Both the position numbers and the translations under genes were made by a program. Positions 29,654 to 42,109 of a stretch of 64,000 nt of DNA are shown piece after piece. The notes beneath the pieces were generated by a model. The model was given only the letters and a program-made list of their open reading frames with translations, was not told where the DNA came from and searched no databases. Origin of the DNA: Synaphobranchus kaupii (lineage: Eukaryota; Chordata; Actinopteri; Anguilliformes; Synaphobranchidae); assembly GCA_029718625.1 (NCBI GenBank), contig CM056377.1, positions 38,874,699 to 38,938,698 of the forward strand. Reading direction: 5' to 3'. Position 1 is the stretch's first letter; every line of letters begins with the position of its first letter.

Positions 29654-29876
29654 GCAGTGTAGTATAATGGTTAAGGAACTGGTCTTGTAACCAAAACGTT
29701 GCAGGTTCGATTCCCAGGTAGGACACTGCCGTTGTACCCTTGAGCAAGGTACTTAACCTGAATTGCTTCAGTATATATCCAGCTGTACAAATGGATAAAT
29801 GTAATAAGAAGTTGTGTAAGTCGCTCTGGATAAGAGCGTCTGATAAATGCCTGTAATGTAATGTAATGTAATGTAA
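29654..29876 (+). mobile_element. tRNA-derived SINE with L2-type 3' tail (UnaSINE1-like)
   Basis: The head looks like a tRNA gene: A-box-like TAGTATAATGG (29660-29670) and B box GGTTCGATTCC (29704-29714), together an internal RNA polymerase III promoter. The tail folds into a perfect 6-bp stem (CGCTCT/AGAGCG) around the loop GGATA (29822-29838) and ends in (TGTAA)5 at 29852-29876. That hairpin and repeat are the hallmark recognised by the eel LINE UnaL2 in its partner SINE (established knowledge). It sits 0.8 kb downstream of the Tc1 element. Confidence 0.88.
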
Positions 29877-31056
29877 CCTACACAAACCGCGTGTGTGTGC
29901 TGTAAAGCGGTTTGTCTTTCTGGCAGATACGGTTACTACTGCCCATAATTCTGCGCTTTGAGCGCCGGTTAGGTCATCCTGGGCAGGTAGGTTAATTCGT
30001 CAGTACCAGAGGCAGAAAATGAATAGGTGCGCACTGTTGCGTCTAACAACCCCAAAAACTTTAAAAAACGTGATATCCTATATCAGAGACGCTCCTGTGC
30101 GTGAGTGGCTTAACTTTGTTAGCTCTTGACCAAAAGAAGCGGCATCTCAGCGTTTAGAGTAGGCGAAAGCCTTGTTTATGATGTTTTCCACTGTTTGCCT
30201 AAGAAGTGTTCAAGTTACCTAGTAGCACATTTTAAATGAAGAGGTTTGTGAAATTTTTAATTGGCTAGGGGTTTGGTGCGATTCACCTCTGCTCTAACGG
30301 ACATTCAATTCCTCATTATGGATTTCCCTTTCCAGAACTGAAGTCGGTGCTTTTGTCTTACGGCCGTAGTGACCTTGAGTTGTTTACAGGCTGAGGAGAG
30401 ATTTGTCCGCCACACTGCCTTTGAGCACGTATTCATTTTAACGCGAGAGAACAGGCGTCGGAATAAAATTCAATCGAATCTTTAACCACAAATTGCAAAA
30501 AAAAAAGAAAGCACGGACGTGCTCATTTTGTACCGCAGATGTCTCTGAGAAGTGTTGAAAGAAACCAGATTTGCAGTTTCTTATTAGCGGATAGGCCCAA
30601 CTTGTGATCTGATTAGGTTCTTGTTTAGGTTCTGAAAGAGCAACGTTGCTGTAATGGCGGCTTCGCCTCTTATCCACACGCCGTCACCGGCGGACTAAAG
30701 GCCTGGAGAAAGATTGCAGCGAGTGTGCATTAAACTGAGAGGAAAACATTAGCTCAACAGCTTGTTGTGAGGGAATCTAATTTATGGTTGATGGCGAAAT
30801 GTAATGTTTTATGATGATGGCGTTTAGTCTGTTGGTACTGGCAGTGGTGACGGCGGACGAACGCACCTCCGTAGGTAATGATAAATGCGGTACACAGTCC
30901 ATTATCGTAATCCTTTGCTTTGTCTGCATCTCTTGTACATCTCACTTGGGAGACCGGCATAAATACTGGCACGTGAACGCAATTTCAGTGCGCTTTCTGT
31001 TACGCGCCAGCCCCTTGCGTGGCAAGCGCTGTAACGTTTCTCGTCTCTCCCCACAG

Positions 31057-31179
31057 GCGACTGCAACTTTGAGAAGTCGTACGCCACGTGCGGGTACAGC
31101 CAAGGCAAACATGACGACCTTGAATGGGAGCAAGCCAACACCAAAGAGAGGCCGTCCCCAGACCCTTGGATGCCCACAG
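31057..31179 (+). CDS. ptprm: ptprm-like exon 2: N-terminal part of MAM domain
   Basis: This internal exon encodes the start of a MAM domain of a type IIB receptor protein tyrosine phosphatase, a homophilic cell-adhesion receptor of the plasma membrane. It is 123 nt long. It opens with two bases of a split codon (phase 1, probably Gly), then 40 full codons, and ends with one base (G) of the next split codon. The peptide starts DCNFEKSYATCGYSQ and ends SPDPWMPT, with the first two MAM cysteines at DC and TC. Among the human paralogues I remember, PTPRM (YSTCGYSQ, SDPWMPS) fits better than PTPRT, PTPRK or PTPRU. The acceptor is a good pyrimidine tract ending ccacag. The donor is GTTTGG, weaker than consensus. 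The G at the exon end joins exactly to exon 3. The family and exon call are firm. PTPRM rather than PTPRT is an inference, and a teleost a/b copy cannot be assigned. Confidence 0.88.
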
Positions 31180-31647
31180 GTTTGGCGTGATTTTTTTTCC
31201 TCCCCCCTTCCCTCCAATCACCCTGCTTTCTTCTCCCCGCCTATTGATGGATGACCCAATCATGTGCTGAGCACTCTGCCTCGTACTCTTGTCTACATTC
31301 TAATTGGAAAGCAGCTCCAGGAGGAATTTCTGCTGGAATGCAGACTGCTTGAGATAACGCAGCCGCCCCAAAGCGGCGGGCTGTGTACATTCTTTGCCGC
31401 TCTGCATTCCGGAAGCCTCTTTCAGTGGAAGCCCACGCCATTGCCTCCCTTTCGTTAGCAATTCATTGAATTCATTGCCTCTAAATTAACGGGTTAGCAT
31501 TTGCTAAATAGAGCTGGGAAATATACCCATAATGGCGGGCTAGTCACGGGCTCTGTCAAATGCTCTCCCTGTACGTCATATGTTCAGTGGTGGGGGTCTT
31601 GCTTTATATGGGAAATGACTGGTACGCTCTAGGAAAGGATGTATGTT

Positions 31648-31667
31648 AATAGAATAGAATAGAATAA
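31648..31667. repeat. (AATAG)n short pentanucleotide repeat
   Basis: Roughly four AATAG units, about 0.5 kb after exon 2. Confidence 0.85.
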
Positions 31668-33428
31668 CTTATTCTCCTGTTAGGGAAGTTTAGTTGTAGC
31701 CACCAGCAACAACAAAAAAAGACATAGACAGTGGGGCAGACCCACTACACACAAACAAACATATAAAATAAAGACATTCAGTAGAATCATTGCATTACAA
31801 TTAAGTGAATTAAAGTGGAATAGCCTACAGCCAAACGTCATGATTAAAAATAGCCCCCATTGTCCCGAGATGTCGCAGTCCAACACACAAACTCCGTTAA
31901 GGAGCCTCTGAGTGTGTCTATAGCTGATGTTTACTACACAGGTTTTTGTTTCTACTAGTAGTTTTAACCTCATATTGTTGGCTTCTATTCACTATTCACA
32001 GGCTGCTGCACAAGTATTCCCTCAACTGGGAAGTACTGCCCATATTTCAAGAGCAAAATTGCTGATCCAAGAAATAGCTGACATTTTGATTACCGCGCGC
32101 AGTTCAAATCAGTAAATAAACTTGGTGTTCATCTAAACGGACGCCACAATCAACACTTTTTCCAGAGCTAGTCAGTAACATGGAAAACTAATGTCTTGAG
32201 TTGACAATAGTTCTCAAACAGAACACTCAGTAAAAATCTTCTATAACTGTTAATTGTATCCCTGTTGGGAAACTCATGTTCTTGTTGTGACTGGCCAACT
32301 AGCTGGATAGTACGGTCGGCCAGAAAATCTAAATCTGTAATTTGGTTACAAGTGCACTAAATATCCTTTTACACTCTTGGTCTTGCTTGTCGACGTGTTT
32401 CGCCCAAATTATCTTTATCCTGTAATAGATTGTATTGTGTTTTTAGTTCACATTTGTATTGGTTTAGCAATGATTGAAAAAAAAAGTTAATTCACTGCTT
32501 TAGTTAGCTGTGCCAACGTAGTGTTTAAAACGCATTAGAATTTAATGCACTGTTTGGCTTCGCATTGGCTGCTGAAACGCTGTAAGGTTTTCTTCATCTG
32601 AAACTCAAGCGTCGGCATTCCGAATCCTCGGTGGCAAACAAGAGCACGGGGAATCTCATACATTACGTATTAATACATCTTTAATTAATTAACTCTCCAT
32701 TACCAGAGTATTGAAATCCAATTTAAAACATCCAGTCTATTCTGAGCCAGCTTTCCAGTGCGTGTTTGCCGGGACGTTCCATTGATGGCTTCCCATTTTA
32801 AATGAAGAGATATCACCACTCTGGGGTCAACGGCACTAAAAAGGTTTGGACTGACGGAAGAGGCGTTTAGAGTAACGGCTATAGTTTCCCTCTTGAATCT
32901 GACATCCAATCACAAGCGGGCCACGTCGCCCATGGCTGGCCGTCAGCCCCATTGACGGGCGCAGAATTAATGAGGAGAGGCTTAGCTCATTTTGGATCGC
33001 CCGCACCGGCGTGCGTGTTGCACGTGTACCACAGATCAGAGGAATTACCGGACAATGTGGGGGGAAAAAGAAGTGTTTGGAATTGCTTAACGTAGGTGCA
33101 GCAGGAAGGCCACATATTGAAGCGTAGCTCGATGGCAGGCTTTGACGTACACGTTCAAGCCGCTCAGACGGTCTAATTGGTCCGCATGAATGCATTTGCC
33201 CAAAGAGCTGCAGTTGCATTCCAAGGTAATGCTCGTTTCTCCCATGAGTGTCCTGATGGGCGGGGGGCACAGTTCCTTCCTTTCCTGATTGGCTCAATTT
33301 GTGGCAATTACTCATTTTACCGTTTTGTTTATTTTTACTTGCCACAATTGCTCCGACTTGATACTCATACTGCAGTGATGCCCTGGGGCCTGGACTGAAA
33401 GTTTGTTAAAATTACTGAGACGTTACAT

Positions 33429-33556
33429 CAGCGGTCCCAAACCCTGAGATCAACCCTCCAGTAGGTTTTAATTTCAACACTTAATTCGGCACACCTGACC
33501 TGATTCTACTAGCCTACAGGATGGTAGATCTCCAGGAACAGGGTCGGGGACCACTG
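33429..33556. mobile_element. Short hAT-type MITE with perfect 8-bp duplication
   Basis: The 128-bp element has ends CAGCGGTCCCAAACCCTG and CAGTGGTCCCCGACCCTG (reverse strand). It is flanked by identical CGTTACAT octamers (33421-33428 and 33557-33564), the signature of hAT insertion. It abuts the tail of a minus-strand SINE. Confidence 0.9.
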
Positions 33557-33558
33557 CG

Positions 33559-33714
33559 TTACATTAGATGACGGCATTTAGCAGACCTAATTAAAATAAA
33601 TAAATAAATACCTTCCTCAGCGGTACGACTGCAGCGCCTCAGCTCGGAATCGAACGCACACCCTTGGAGTTACAAGCTCAGTTCCTTAACCATGATATCA
33701 CAATGCTACCCCAC
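33559..33714 (-). mobile_element. tRNA-derived SINE, internally deleted copy
   Basis: Read on the minus strand it has the same head as the 29654 copy (ATGGTTAAGGAACT, CTTGTAAC, then GTTCGATTCC) and the tail block TCTGCTAAATGCC followed by CATCTAATGTAAC. The middle is shortened to an AT-rich stretch and the GGATA hairpin is missing. The neighbouring hAT MITE shares the border octamer with its tail. Confidence 0.8.
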
Positions 33715-34451
33715 ACGTTTTTTCTAATGCGATTCCTTTTAAGAATAACAACACTCCAAAATGCAAATGTGTCATTGATAAGTAATAGAAATGTCATTTT
33801 CAAATTGTTATTTGTTGTCGCAGCCTGAAAGCTTGTGTTTATATGACTAGGAGTCGCGCAATTTGAGACGGTGTTCATCTTAATTTTAAACACGGCAATA
33901 ATTCGACTGCGTCATAGTCAAGTTTGTTTCCTGTAGTTTGACTGTTGTACCATTTGCTTGCATCAACATAAGTCTGAACAGGAGAATATTTTCTGCCAAT
34001 GCATTTCTTCACCCATAACCTCACACCTCATGATCCTCTGGGAAATATTCAAACATGTCCTATGTAACTGATTCTCTGAAGCCTTCATTTAGCTTATTTT
34101 CAGTTTTTAATTTTCTCGTTATTAGATTTTTGGTCATAGAAACCAGAAGAAACTATAATGGCCCATTAGCTTCCTGGTCACAAGCAGCCTTTGCCCTTTG
34201 GACTACATGGACCAAATACGACTAGGGCCACCACTTTGACTCCACAATACCACCTGCGTGGATTTGAACTTGTATTTCAATGGATGTCCTCTTGGGGTCA
34301 CCATAGGCACTCCAACGGCACAGTCAAGTGACTAATTATACAATTGTGTTTCTAATTGAGACATTTATTAATAAATAATAATTATCTGATCTAATATGGG
34401 GAGAGTCAGGAAGGAAGTTTAAATGCTACGGAAAGCATGTTGGGAGTGAGC

Positions 34452-34651
34452 CAGTGGCCCTCGCTCCTGGTCCTGGAGAGCCACAGGGTCTGCTGGCTTT
34501 CATTGTTAGTTAGCACTTAGGTAGCATAGCAATTGATCAGTTGAAGCAGTTGATTATAGTTAACGCATGTTAACCTGGTTTGGTTCTGAATCGGTCACTG
34601 ATCTTAAGGAAAAAAACTAAAACTAGCAGACTGTATGGCTCTCCGGGACCA
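34452..34651. mobile_element. hAT-type MITE, right end truncated
   Basis: The left end CAGTGGCCCTCGCTCCTG is followed by GGTCCTGGAGAGCC and CTGCTGG. The reverse of the right part reads TGGTCCCGGAGAGCCAT and CTGCTAG. The outermost bases of the right terminus are gone, so the copy is truncated. Confidence 0.65.
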
Positions 34652-34666
34652 TGCATCAATATAAAG

Positions 34667-34783
34667 CAGGGGTCTTATCCGAAAAGGTGTGGGTGCAAGT
34701 TTTTTGTTTTAGCCCAGCACTAAGACACCAGATTCTACTTAAGGTCTTGATTGAAGACCATGTATAGTTAATTAGTTGAATCA
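34667..34783 (+). mobile_element. Half copy of the 18835-family hAT MITE
   Basis: It begins CAGGGGT, then ATCCGAAAAGG and TTTTGTTTTAGCCCAGCAC, and ends near TTAGTTGAATCA, paralleling the left half of the element at 18835. The right half is missing. Confidence 0.72.
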
Positions 34784-36429
34784 TTAATGAATTCTTTAAA
34801 TTAAACTTTTTTTTTGTCCAAGTTAAACGTTATGTAACTGCTCAAATTTTTTATGTAGCCATTTCCCACTGCTTCTAACAAAACTAACGTTCCCCTGCGC
34901 AACATTTAAAAGTTCTGCGGCATGTCCACTTTAGTCATTGAACTGAATTTAACAGGTGAGCGTCACTTGTAAACATCGCTGTCAATCATCGCCTGTGCTT
35001 AATTAGTGTTAATTACCTTATTAACTTAGATTATTGCGGTGGCGCAAATGGGATAATTGTTTGAGCAGTGGTTCGAAAGAAGAGGCTAGCCGAGGACTGA
35101 AGCGCCAAGCAAGAAAACAAGGGGAGACTAACTGGTGGCCCTATATATGACCTCGACAGGGAGTCCGTTGCTTGCTGTGCCATGTCCCGTATTCCCCAAG
35201 GGAAGTTGGGCACTGGTTATGAAATTTGTCTTGTGATTAAAATGGAGCGTTAACTGTTTTGCTGTCACTGCGAGCTCTGGTCTCTCTCCACAGCACTTTT
35301 CATCGCGTGCGTATAGATTACGTGCGAGTCTGCCCGCACGGGCTCTGCAAAACCTCCGATGGCGCGCAGCCAGCGACACCTCCGGTTCCTTGTCGTGTGT
35401 TTTGGAGCTTTACCGGGGGGGGATTTTCTTTTTGACTGATCGACCAAGCGCTCCTTCTACAGGAGAAATCCAGTTCCCCGAGGCCTGTTCGTAAGGGACA
35501 AACATCCGCCGCAGATATTAACTAAAAGCTCAATGCACAAATAATGCATTTGAAATGTTCCTTGCTGCTTTTGATTCAGCCAGGCAAAAAAAATTATAAT
35601 TGCCATCGCCGTTTGTTATTTTCAAGGCTGTATGTTTTATAACTGGTATCTTAATTGTGGCCGGCACTATTTTGTTTGGCCCTTCCCAGATTTTCAATCA
35701 CCTGAGAAATGATATAAATCCAAACACTTTGTGTTTACTCCAGATAAAAGGATAAAGTTTGCCATTTGCTGTAGTTAATAAGGCTCTAATATCAAGTAAC
35801 CCATGGGAAGTTGTGAGGACTTTATAGTCCCTGCCTACAGAACATGATTTTAAAAAACATTACCACGTCCGTGTACGCAGTTAATCTTCGATTAAGCAAG
35901 CAGTTTATCTGCCCACTAGGATTGAACTGGCAATAAAAATAAGAAGACTGTTGTCTTCCTTTTTTTTTTTTTTTTGAGCTGTATTTTAACGGGGAGATGG
36001 AAGCGTCCTTTCCCTCAGTACCCAGAAGCACAGTGCAAGTCACCCACATAAATACCGAGAGGGAGAAAGCCAATTCTGTCATAATCGAATAACTCCATGA
36101 TCGCAAACAACGGCTTTTAGTGACAAATAAGTATAGGTGTGTGTGAATTCATGCCCATGGAAGGCGTGGGGAGCAGTACCGGCAGAAGGAAAGCAAAATG
36201 GGCACCGCACGGTCTTTCACATCTCCTTAATAACCCCCTTTCCAGCATTAAGCTGACAAGTATCACTTTACAGGAAAAAGAGAGTTTTAAATGCGATTAT
36301 TAGCGAGAGGGGACGAGAGCTTCGGTGTTATCCGCCAGCCAAAGCTGGCAACGTTTTCCAAAGTGATCCGTTCGGAAAACACCAGGAGCGATGCCTGAAA
36401 TTGGAATGAATGCCTTCTGCGTCCGTTGT

Positions 36430-36447
36430 CCCCCCCCCCCCCCCCCC
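36430..36447. repeat. C homopolymer (18 nt)
   Basis: Uninterrupted C run in intron 2. Confidence 0.95.
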
Positions 36448-37530
36448 TTATGGAAGTCACATGGGCGCACGTTCTTTTAATTCAAATGAACGAATCCTCT
36501 CCACAGCGTGTGACGAACGCGTCGTCTCAAGAATTATGCGGAGACCGCAGGCCAGATCAAAAAGCCGTGCTCTGCCTAACCGCTGACCACGCTATCTCCT
36601 CAAGCCCACGCTGTCTCTTGTGTGTGAGAACTTCCCTCCATTTTCATGCCAATGGTATCACTTCATGGCTGTTGGCTCATGGCTGTTAGTTTTTCATCCG
36701 TTACTTTTCTCATGGTCTTATCGGTGTACAGGCGGGCAGACTTGAGCCTGTATAAACAGACAAAAGCGTCAAATCTTTTTGTTGCGTAATTTCGATAACA
36801 TTTTCCCCAGCCTAGAATAGGGTTTCAGTGTAGTCCTCTGTGTCCGCCTTTCATTTTTAAAACTCACTGATCTAAACTCACTGAATGCTGCTGCATTTCA
36901 CAAGAACATTGTGAGTTCCAAATGTAACAATACAGCTAATACAATTAAGGGGTCTTGCATACCTGAGCAAATGGCTAAGATTCCTCTCAAACAAGCTGCA
37001 GCAGAATGATTTAAGAAGTCCTCATTTTATTAAAATAAAAGGGGCTCTGTGTGTAGCGCAGTCAATATTGATTTAGCCGAACAGGTCAGTTTGTCAGAGC
37101 TGCTTATTACAGTGGAAAAGATTATGTTCGAAAGGCCCCGCCGCTGTGATTGGCTGGCAGCTCCAATGTCGGCACGTTCGCCCAGTAAGTCCCAATTCCA
37201 GCACTTCCAATCTAATTGTGAGGGAGCGTGTTTCTCTCACTAAGCCCATGAAAAACCGTAATCTGCCTTTAATACCTCTTCCTGAGACTGAGAAAAGAAC
37301 GGCTCCTTTTTGCAGACAACAGCCAAAGCTTTGGCAGGGTATTACCAGGAGCACTGTGGGCGGACTGTCAATAAACATGCACCACAAATGAATGTGGAAA
37401 AGACGTGCGGTCAAAGACGATTTACCATTTCTTCTCAGCATTTTATATAATTAGTTTTGGTTATGTGCATGCTTATGGTTGTGTTAAAGACATGTTTATT
37501 GCTATGGAAACGAGGACCATTACAGTAGCT

Positions 37531-37588
37531 CTAGTGTTTTTACTCATAAAAACACTAGTTTTTTTCACTAATTACTAGTGTTTTTACT
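37531..37588. repeat. Short hairpin with third direct copy
   Basis: The arms CTAGTGTTTTTA (37531-37542) and TAAAAACACTAG (37547-37558) form a perfect 12-bp stem with loop CTCA. A third copy, CTAGTGTTTTTACT, follows at 37575-37588. This is a small foldback of unknown origin. Confidence 0.85.
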
Positions 37589-39722
37589 AATAGAAAGAGT
37601 ATATCTTTTCTTTTTTTAGGCGTATTCGAGTTCACAGAATGAACACGTGCTACTGCACAAGAGTACAGTTAGGCTTGATCTTGTTTTCAGCATCATTTAA
37701 GGGAAAACACGTAACATTTGACTTCATTTTGAATATTTAAATAAGACGTGAGCATATTGGCAGTCAGTACCCTGACATAAGGTCCATGAAAAGGTAGTCA
37801 TTATTCAAATGTACCGTCTCTGCACTAACAGGTGATTTAGTCTGAATTATTTCATAAGCCTGTTGGGAACGGGGCATATCTGTCACACTTAAAAAAATAA
37901 ATTAGTTTTATGGCAGCTGGAAAACTTTAATGCTTTGAATCTGGGCAATTTGCTCAGTTCATAAATGTCACTTAGTTCAATCAGACAGTAAAAGATGCTT
38001 GAGACATCATTATGGTCTCAGGCCAGGAGACCAGGATGACTAATATTTGAGCGTAATCAGAATACGACCACTCAGTGGGAGTGTGGGCTTATTAATATGT
38101 CAAATATACCATATTATCAGGGCAAATACAGCTTCTCCCAAATAAATAAAATCAAAGTTTCAGTTCATCAGCTATGCATGGGGTCTCTGTCTCTGGGCCA
38201 CCTCTTCGACACTCTCAAAGCCATGTCGAAGTCTGAGTGACCTTTCGGTTACGTCAGGCTAATGGAAACGCGAGGTCTTCAAATAGGAAGTCAAATTCTC
38301 CGCTCACCAGACTGTTATGTTGGTTCAAATCATTTTGGATATCAAGAGCACCATTACTCTTTTCTGAATAAAACGATTCTGTTGTATGTGACACAAAGTT
38401 CTGAGACGCCCAGTATATCTGTGGAAACCCCAAGATTGATGTCAAACATTTGTCAGAAAAAAAGCAATTTTTCCTCAGGACTTCGTTGTATTTGTCCTTG
38501 TTTTGAGTCCTGGAATATACGCATTTAAATCAAGACTAGTGACTTGTTCAAGTACTTGTGTCATTGACCCCCCCCACACACATTTTCCACCTATCATTGT
38601 CCAGTATGTTAAAGAACCACAAAAAAAAGACTGAGGACCTTGACAAATGAAGATGAATACTTTAGAATGAAGCCAGTGACGCACAATGAGGGTAATGTCC
38701 CTTGACTGGAGTGACTGAATATGGTTTTAAGTATCCTGAAATTAATACTCAGGGCCAGGGGTCCTTTCTGGAGGAATCCTCATAGGCTACGTATATGTGA
38801 GGAGCCAACCTGTATAGAAACCAAGCGACTGTCTTCCCTTTATTTCAAACAAAAACAAAAAAAGAAAAAGTCATATAAATCAATGGTCTTTTTTGTGATA
38901 GTCACCAGAGGCCAACTTTTGTTTGGAGACATGTCAGAAGTGTGGAATATTGTCGGACTCTTTGCGCCCCCCCCCCCCCCCCCAATCACCACTACCGATC
39001 TTGCAGGATCGGCACCCCGTTGGCTTTGTTTTCTCATACGCGCCACAGTCGCCGGCTAATTGCAAGAACAACGTTTTGTCGAACTGGTATCGTAACCCCT
39101 GGCAAGGTTTCAGTGCACATTATGAGGAGCGGCAGGAGAAAAAAAGGAGGGGGCCGGTTAGAGGGGCCCCCAGGGGAGATATGACATGATACCCACGCGG
39201 GGATGAGGGGAGTAATTGGGACTAGCTTCTGAATAAAAATGACTTTATTACATTACAGCGGGTCAGGGCGGAGAGTGTGCCCTGCATTCAGAAAAGCTCT
39301 TTTTATCGTCTCCGTACACACGCAGTAGGAAAACGGTGTTTATTGCAGTTGACAAACTCAGGAGGCCCTCGTATGGGTTTTCCTCTTCAGACATTTCCGT
39401 CTGCACCTTTTTATCAGACAAGCTCATTTCGCAAAGAGGGGGACGGAGCTTTCTCTGATTTAAATGAAGCTCTGGATACAGCTTGGCTGCCTGGTGCCCA
39501 CATATGAGTTTTTTTTGTTGTTTCCCCCCCCCCCCCCCAGTACCCTGTCTTTTATTGTCTCCAAATGGTCAGACTTTGCCTACGGATAACTGCCTGAATT
39601 GAAATGATCTTATTATCTATGTAAAATGCTGGAAAGGTAGTCTCTCATAATATATATGAGCTTCCCGTCTGTCTCATTAATCGGAAATTGAGGGGAGGGG
39701 TGGGCTGCGGTGGGGAGTGCGT

Positions 39723-39739
39723 GGGGGGGGGGGGGGGGG
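39723..39739. repeat. G homopolymer (17 nt)
   Basis: Uninterrupted G run followed by TGGCGGCGGCGGG. Confidence 0.95.
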
Positions 39740-40129
39740 TGGCGGCGGCGGGAGCCGGTCTCTGAAATCCCAGCCTTAACTCCGGGAGAGTGCGGCGATA
39801 TTCATGGAGGCGTTTGCTGGCTTTCCGATAGGTCCATTGTTTTAGCCCTCCCTAAACCATCTGCTTCACTGTGCCGGCGGCCATTAGGGACCTTTTCTGA
39901 TCAATCCAGCCTCACAATAGATGCGCATGTTTGCTGCAGTCCGTTGGCCCAGTGGAAGGTCTGGCAATAAAAGAGCAAAGCTCCCCTACGAAATGTGGAG
40001 CGAAGGAATCCAAAGCGGAGCCGTCTACGAATGTTTCTCCTGAAGCTCCTGGCTTAATTGTTAGGTTGGAGAAGAGAACACCCCTTGTTTATCCCGCTAC
40101 CCTGGTCTGATTGCATGCTTGGCTCATTT

Positions 40130-40350
40130 GGGCGATTTCGCCACACTGGATGCGCGGACACACGCCCCGGCGCCTTAATTACGCAGCTGGAGCCAAAGCC
40201 GGCCCTCACAGCGTCACCACCGGTGCTTCGCCCGTTTTGCGACCCGGCTCCGAGCCATGGCTTAATTCGCCGAGCGTCGCCTTTCGCAAGGGCCCGGGAC
40301 CTCGAGCTCGACCCCCCCCGACGCGGCTGAAACGTTCTCCCGCTCGTTCG
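40130..40350. other. CpG-rich patch
   Basis: GC-rich and CpG-rich by eye (GGCGCC, GCGCGGAC, CCCGACGCGG and similar). A possible intronic CpG island or regulatory element. No coding evidence. Confidence 0.4.
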
Positions 40351-41140
40351 CGCATTTCAAACGATCCGATCCAATCAGAAGGATTTGTGGAGTAGCTTAA
40401 GTAGAAACAGATTGACCTGTAAAATGGCCCCGTGAGCCGTGTGCACGAGCGTGTAGTTTTAGGTTCTTCTCAGCTGGAAGGCAATTGGAGGATGAGGTTT
40501 GATTTTCATTCTTAAACTGCTCAGAAGGGCTTACTGGATTAAATTCCTGTTGACCTGTTGATACGCAGTGGCCCCAACAACACCGGGGGGTCGGCCGACT
40601 TTCTTGAGGTAAAATTGAGAAAGTGACATGCGTCAGCAACGGGAGGAGTTCGTTTGCCGGAGGCATTATACTCAGATAAAATTTTTCAGGCTAAAAGAAT
40701 TACATTAACGTCAGCATACGAGTATGAGCTCAGCTTTCGCGACAGCCCTCTCAAAACCGACTGTCCTTTGGGAGGGCGGGCGGGGGAGGGGGCAATTAAT
40801 TCACACTGCTACCGCCGGGACCGGCTTTGATTACAAAACCACCTATCAGCGCATATGCTGCAGTAATTAAAATCCATCCCACTAATTCCACACAAACAAA
40901 CACAGATAATGCAATGAAAGCCCTGCTGGGACTTCTTCCCTGCCTGGCGTCATTCGTCACGGACTCATCACAGATATCTTTGTGTCTGTCAAATACAAGT
41001 TCATTATGGTATTTTTTTTTCTCTCCAGTTTTGTCACCGACGCATCTGTTTCTGCCAATTCTTTCGAGGCGTTTTTTCGTTGTTGTACCTGCCCCTCCTG
41101 TTGTAGGTTTGCCACCCTGGCGGGTCCCTCAGGTTTGTGA

Positions 41141-41160
41141 CCCCCCCCCCCCCCCCCCCC
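41141..41160. repeat. C homopolymer (20 nt) in C/T tract
   Basis: C20 followed by TCCCTCCTCCTCCCCC. A G-rich tract at 41334-41364 lies close by, with opposite strand bias. Confidence 0.95.
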
Positions 41161-41485
41161 TCCCTCCTCCTCCCCCTCCCGCACAGTAATAAAGCGCACA
41201 AACCTGCTGATGATGGAGCCTTGTGCTTTTGATTTCACTGCGAGCACTGGGCTTGTAATTTCAGATCAGCAGGGTGGGTCAGAGTTTTTGATTTGATCGG
41301 GGCCTTGGGGTGAACTGTGCCTCCGAGAATGCGGAGGGGGGGGGGGGGGGTTGGGGGGGGGGGTGGGCAGAGAGCGAGAGAAGGGGGAGGAAGACTGACC
41401 GACCCGCTCTCGTTTTCGACTGGATGTTATACACATCCAAACCCGCCACAGAAGTTGCAGACGGGCAGTTACTTAAACTGTAATG

Positions 41486-41547
41486 CACGCACACACACAC
41501 ACACACGCACACACACACGCACACACACACGCACGCACACACGCACG
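41486..41547. repeat. (CA)n/(CACG) compound microsatellite
   Basis: CA array with regularly spaced CG steps. Confidence 0.95.
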
Positions 41548-42068
41548 TGCACGTTCGCGCTGACTGTTTTGGCCGTTTGCGCAGACGAGGCCCCGCTCGG
41601 CACTGGAGGGAAAAATGCAAGAGAAAGTTTCACAGTGTCGGCCAGAGACTGAGGAGCCCGGCACCGTCATTAGAGGGGGAGGCCGGGAACGAGGATCCGC
41701 TCTGGCTGAAAAGTGAGCCGTCCCAGAGACTTCGCTGGCAGCGGCGTCTCGGCGTGGCCTTTAAACACACTGCCCCCGGTTCCAGACTGTAGCCAGGCCA
41801 AGGCCTCAGCGCATTACCCTCCGTTTCCCGCCTCCAGATGTTTCCACTTTGCTGAAGAGGGCAAACGCAGCGCGCGCGCGCACACACGCTCTCGGGCAAG
41901 GGTCTTGTCGTCGGCGTTCATTCCAAAACTAGAAACGGGGTTCCTCTCTGTGTGTCGCTTCACACAACTGTGAAATATAAGGCTTAAAAGGAGATGGGAA
42001 AACAGAGACAGGAAACGTGCCAAACCATGTCCAGCTCAAACCTTTGATTAAGAAGTGCGTGGTTTAAA

Positions 42069-42109
42069 GTGTGCGTGCGTGCGTGCGTGCGTGTGTGCGT
42101 GCGTGCGTG
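42069..42109. repeat. (GTGC)n tetranucleotide repeat
   Basis: GTGCGTGC array with one GTGT variant. It lies 0.5 kb from the preceding CA array, in a repeat-prone 41.1-42.1 kb stretch. Confidence 0.95.

Noticed and set aside
29654..29730. Possible tRNA gene (A-like and B boxes)
   Set aside because: It has no proper acceptor and anticodon stems and continues into an L2-type tail, so it is the head of a SINE.
30811..31254. 147-codon ORF covering exon 2
   Set aside because: It reads through the exon in the wrong frame. The MAM peptide is in another frame and is bounded by splice sites.
32836..33345. 169-codon ORF on the minus strand
   Set aside because: No family resemblance and it lies in intron 2 next to transposon fragments. 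Judged a chance ORF.
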